From: Parietaria judaica | Lineage: Eukaryota; Streptophyta; Magnoliopsida; Rosales; Urticaceae | Direction: 5' to 3' | Assembly (NCBI GenBank): GCA_954871525.1 | Contig: OX940864.1 | Coordinates: 2,598,001 to 2,662,000 of the forward strand | DNA: 64,000 bases | Shown here: one piece after another, positions 61,176 through 64,000 of the stretch | Layout of the letters: each line of letters opens with the position of its first letter | Numbering within the stretch: position 1 is the first letter of the stretch | Made by a program: the position numbers and the translations under genes | The notes under the pieces: generated by a model | The model's input: only the letters and a program-made list of their open reading frames with translations | Databases searched by the model: none | Told to the model about the DNA's origin: nothing

Positions 61176-61960
61176 TACCGGACCTTAGCAGCTGTCGCTG
61201 CTTCAAATCCTCCCTCACGAGAAGCGAGTAAATGCCATTATTTCTCAGAGCACCGAAAGCTGTGAGCGGTAAAGCCGTTGTGGAAGTTGTCAAAAACACC
61301 TGAGCACGAGTTGCTACTGCAAGAGAAAACAAATTACGAGCAATCGGTAGTGATCCGTCTCTGACTTTTATAGTAACGTTAAAGAGTTCGAACGAATCGA
61401 ATCTCTTATTGATTTTTTATTTTATTTTTTTTCCTTTCGATTCGAGATGTAGCTGAAGGTACTAATGAATCAAGACTAAGCAGAAATTCACCGGAATCAG
61501 CATTTAATGTACACAAAAAATTATCGGAATCCACCGCAACTGAGTCGGAGAAATTCCTTATATCAGAATCCTCACCGAGACGAACGCGAAGAAGCCAAAA
61601 CCTTTAAGAGCGGAAAACACCAAAAGAAAACAAAAAATAAGACACGGATAAAGCTGAATCAGTAGTTAACAAGCATTCCTGTAACAAATTCATTTCTTTC
61701 TACCACGAAAATCTAATCATTTTTTTTATCAGAACCAAGCAAGCTCAGTCGATCAAAGCGTTTTCGAATCATCCAATTCACAACTCAGCAACTCGAAGCC
61801 CTAAATCAAACGCAGCAAAAGCTCAACGCACCTCTCCGTATGGACATGGCGAATCCTCGAGCTCTTCACCGCCGTAACTCGATCAAGCACCGAATCCAGC
61901 TCGCCGAGCCTCCGCCGCAGAGTTCATAGCTCCTCAACAATGGCGGACCGATCCAAATCT
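61176..61960 (-). promoter_or_regulatory. LHY 5'UTR and upstream region
   Basis: Between the LHY start codon and about 61960 the sequence alternates exon-like and AT-rich stretches with plausible splice signals (for example a CAG|GTG near 61300), as expected for the intron-containing LHY leader. Exact exon borders and the transcription start cannot be fixed from sequence alone. Confidence 0.45.
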
Positions 61961-62150
61961 CCGAAACTCAAAGCACGAAAAGAAAACAGTGGAGAGCTTG
62001 AAAGAGTTGTGAAGAGTGGAGAGGAGGAAGCTATAAGCACCATGAGAGCGAGCTCTGAGAGAGCGAAGCCATGCGAGAGAGCGATCAATCTCAGCCACTA
62101 CAATTTCCTGTGGATTTATTTTTTTCTTCGAAAAAGAGAAATCGCCATTG

Positions 62151-62151
62151 G

Positions 62152-62177
<26 letters not shown>
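62151..62177. repeat. (GA)n tract upstream of LHY
   Basis: About 27 bp of GA dinucleotides in a GC-rich segment (61950-62480), typical of GAGA-type tracts near plant promoters. The open frames crossing it are not recognisable proteins. Confidence 0.8.
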
Positions 62178-62182
<5 letters not shown>

Positions 62183-62479
62183 TCAGCTCGGACTTGAGGC
62201 TGCGAAGCGCTTCGAGAGCCAGCGCGCGCTCTCGTCGCGACACGTGGCGCGAAGCTAGTGGCTCTCGCTCGCCCAGTGAGCCCTTTCGCTTTTCGCCTAC
62301 TTCTTTTTCATTTTTTTATTTGGCTTTTTCCTTTTTATATTTTCCCGATCGTCGATTCTCGTCCACAAGCGCAGCGCGTGTGGCTACGCGCTCGGGAGCG
62401 AGTCGGGTGGGTGGGGATGACGTGGCGGACTGGGGTCGCCTGCGTGCGGGAGGCTGCAGGTGAGTTACGGTGGGCTTGG

Positions 62480-63253
62480 TTCGCGGATGTGGACGTGTCG
62501 CTCTCTCGTTATTGGGATGGTGATCTAACGGCTGAGATTTCCTTCGTTGAGCGAGTGGACATCAGTGTCTCGCATTGGTGCAATGCAAACTGTGGGGTTC
62601 TTTCTTTTGCGGTGAGAAAAACCCGAGAATACCCTCGGTTTTTACGAAAGTTGTCTATAATAAATCAGTATTTTGGCCAATTCATATTGGAATTTATGGT
62701 CGTATTTTAGTCAGTTTAAATTGTATTATTTGTTTTTTATTATAAAAAAGGAAATAATAATATATTTTTTTTCAATAATCTTAAGTTTAAAATCAAATGA
62801 CCTAAATATGAATGATTTTTCTAACAAAGGTGCTATTAAAAAGATGTGGAGATTTGGAATTTTAAAATAAAAGTAGTATTTGTATTGGCTTGCATAATAC
62901 AAATAAAATTGCGTATTAAGAAATTACTGTACTTTAGATATATAGAAACTGAATTTTCATGGTTTACATTTTATTAATACTAACGATAATTTCTTGGGTA
63001 ATATTTTAGTTTAAGTTTTCTAAATAAATGATAATGACTCATTTCTTTGATCATGAAACCTCACAATATTTCTTAATGTTTTTTTTTTTTTTATGAAATA
63101 TAATTAAATATAGAAATATGTGCTCATTGTTTGACAAGTGATAGGAAAAGAGAACGCAAGTGGCACAAAAAGATTTGTCCAAGCTTTGTAGAAATGGATG
63201 ACTCATATATTGACTGGCTTTCCCAATAGTTGGATTGGATTCTAACATTATCT
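62480..63253. other. Intergenic, nothing recognised
   Basis: GC content falls from the promoter-like block into AT-rich spacer; no gene or repeat is identified here. Confidence 0.6.
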
Positions 63254-63673
63254 TTCTGCATTGGGTTAATGACGGCAAAAATACTCAAACTTTGGTCAAA
63301 GAACCCCCCTCGTATACCTAAAGTCGAAAAGTAGTGGCAAAAGTATCCAAAGTACGTTTTGGGGCGTTGACCAGTTTTTTCCGTCCATTCACTAACGGTG
63401 CCGTCCACGTGGCCGTTAGCCTCTTTCCACGTGGTCGAGTACTCAAAGTAAGTTTGGATGACGTGGTAGTCAACGACCACGTGGCGTGCCCTAAAACGTG
63501 GAAAGAGGTTAACGGCCACGTGGACAACACCGTTAGTAGATGGACGGAAAAAACAGGTCAACGCCCCCAAAACACACTTTGAGTACTTTTGCCACCACTT
63601 TTCGACTTTGAGTACACGAGGAGTTCTTTGACCAAAATTTGGGTATTTTTGCCGTCATTAACCCTTCTACATT
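63254..63673. mobile_element. Foldback Mutator-like MITE (402 bp) with near-perfect 9-bp TSD
   Basis: The element is 63263-63664. It begins GGGTTAATGACGGCAAAAATA and ends with the inverse. The arms continue inwards through CAAAGAACCCC, AAAAGTAGTGGCAAAAGTA and the CCACGTGGCCGTTA blocks, so most of it is palindromic. Flanks TTCTGCATT (63254-63262) and TTCTACATT (63665-63673) match at 8 of 9 bases. The right end of another copy is at about 29303-29577. Confidence 0.88.
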
Positions 63674-64000
63674 TGATGTTTATTTTTTAATCTTGCTCTA
63701 CTTAACCCACGCAATTAACAACAATTTGCATGTTTCACCCCCGGCACTTATCGACTTTCGTTATTGCCCCTAATCTTTATTTTTCGGCATGAAGACCTCA
63801 TAAAATCATTTTTTTTGTTGCCTTAAACCCCTTCGTCGTCGAATCTATGATCTCTATAACGGAATCAACTCCCAACTCCAGAAACTGTTTAGGAGCATTA
63901 TAGGTATCCAATTTAGTCCAAACAATCTTGATAAACAATATATATATCTGCTATAACTGATTCTAATTTAGTCAAATTTAATTATATAAATCTGCTCCAT
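63674..64000. other. Intergenic, window end
   Basis: No gene or repeat recognised in the last 327 bp. Confidence 0.5.

Overview
This window is nuclear DNA from an angiosperm, most likely a eudicot. It is AT-rich, its genes carry many small GT-AG introns, and it holds plant-only genes (a NGATHA-type B3 factor, DICER-LIKE 1, an LHY-type clock MYB and a wall-associated-kinase-like receptor). Between the genes lie many short inverted-repeat transposons and (TA)n microsatellites. I could not determine the species.

Six gene models are supported, all on the minus strand. From low to high coordinates: (1) an ARV1-type lipid-homeostasis protein, nine small exons, 1562-3814; (2) a WAT1-related EamA transporter of the At5g47470 type, six exons, 9008-11066; (3) a single-exon NGATHA-like B3 transcription factor, 15154-16263; (4) a complete 20-exon DCL1, 30375-42264, about 1,945 aa, with the miR162 target site kept at its exon 12/13 junction; (5) a two-exon WAK-like receptor, 48354-50939, whose kinase domain has lost its catalytic motifs; (6) a six-coding-exon LHY, 56028-61175, about 676 aa. 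Exon sums for DCL1, LHY, ARV1, the WAT1-related gene and the WAKL gene all keep frame, which supports the hand-built structures.

The intergenic space is a well-preserved record of transposition. Seven insertions are framed by perfect or near-perfect target-site duplications (TSDs): a gene-fragment-carrying Mutator-like element (4006-5263), a hAT element (7117-7757), a 5'-truncated LINE (8449-8748), a foldback Mutator-like element nested inside another copy of its own family (24141-26091), two hAT-like elements that both carry a tRNA-like Pol III promoter module (44920-45468 and 52827-54362, the second split by a further hAT), and a small foldback element (63263-63664). Another Mutator-like element (19330-20949) carries a DUF1985-like reading frame. 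A decayed LINE ORF2 tail lies at 46140-47935, and a Copia RNase H relic sits in LHY intron 3.

There is no operon logic; the genes are independent. The links that can be stated are these. DCL1 makes miRNAs and is itself predicted to be repressed by miR162. The nested foldback elements about 4 kb downstream of the DCL1 stop are almost perfect palindromes and could feed Dicer pathways. Several genes (ARV1, DCL1, LHY) have transposons in their upstream regions or introns.
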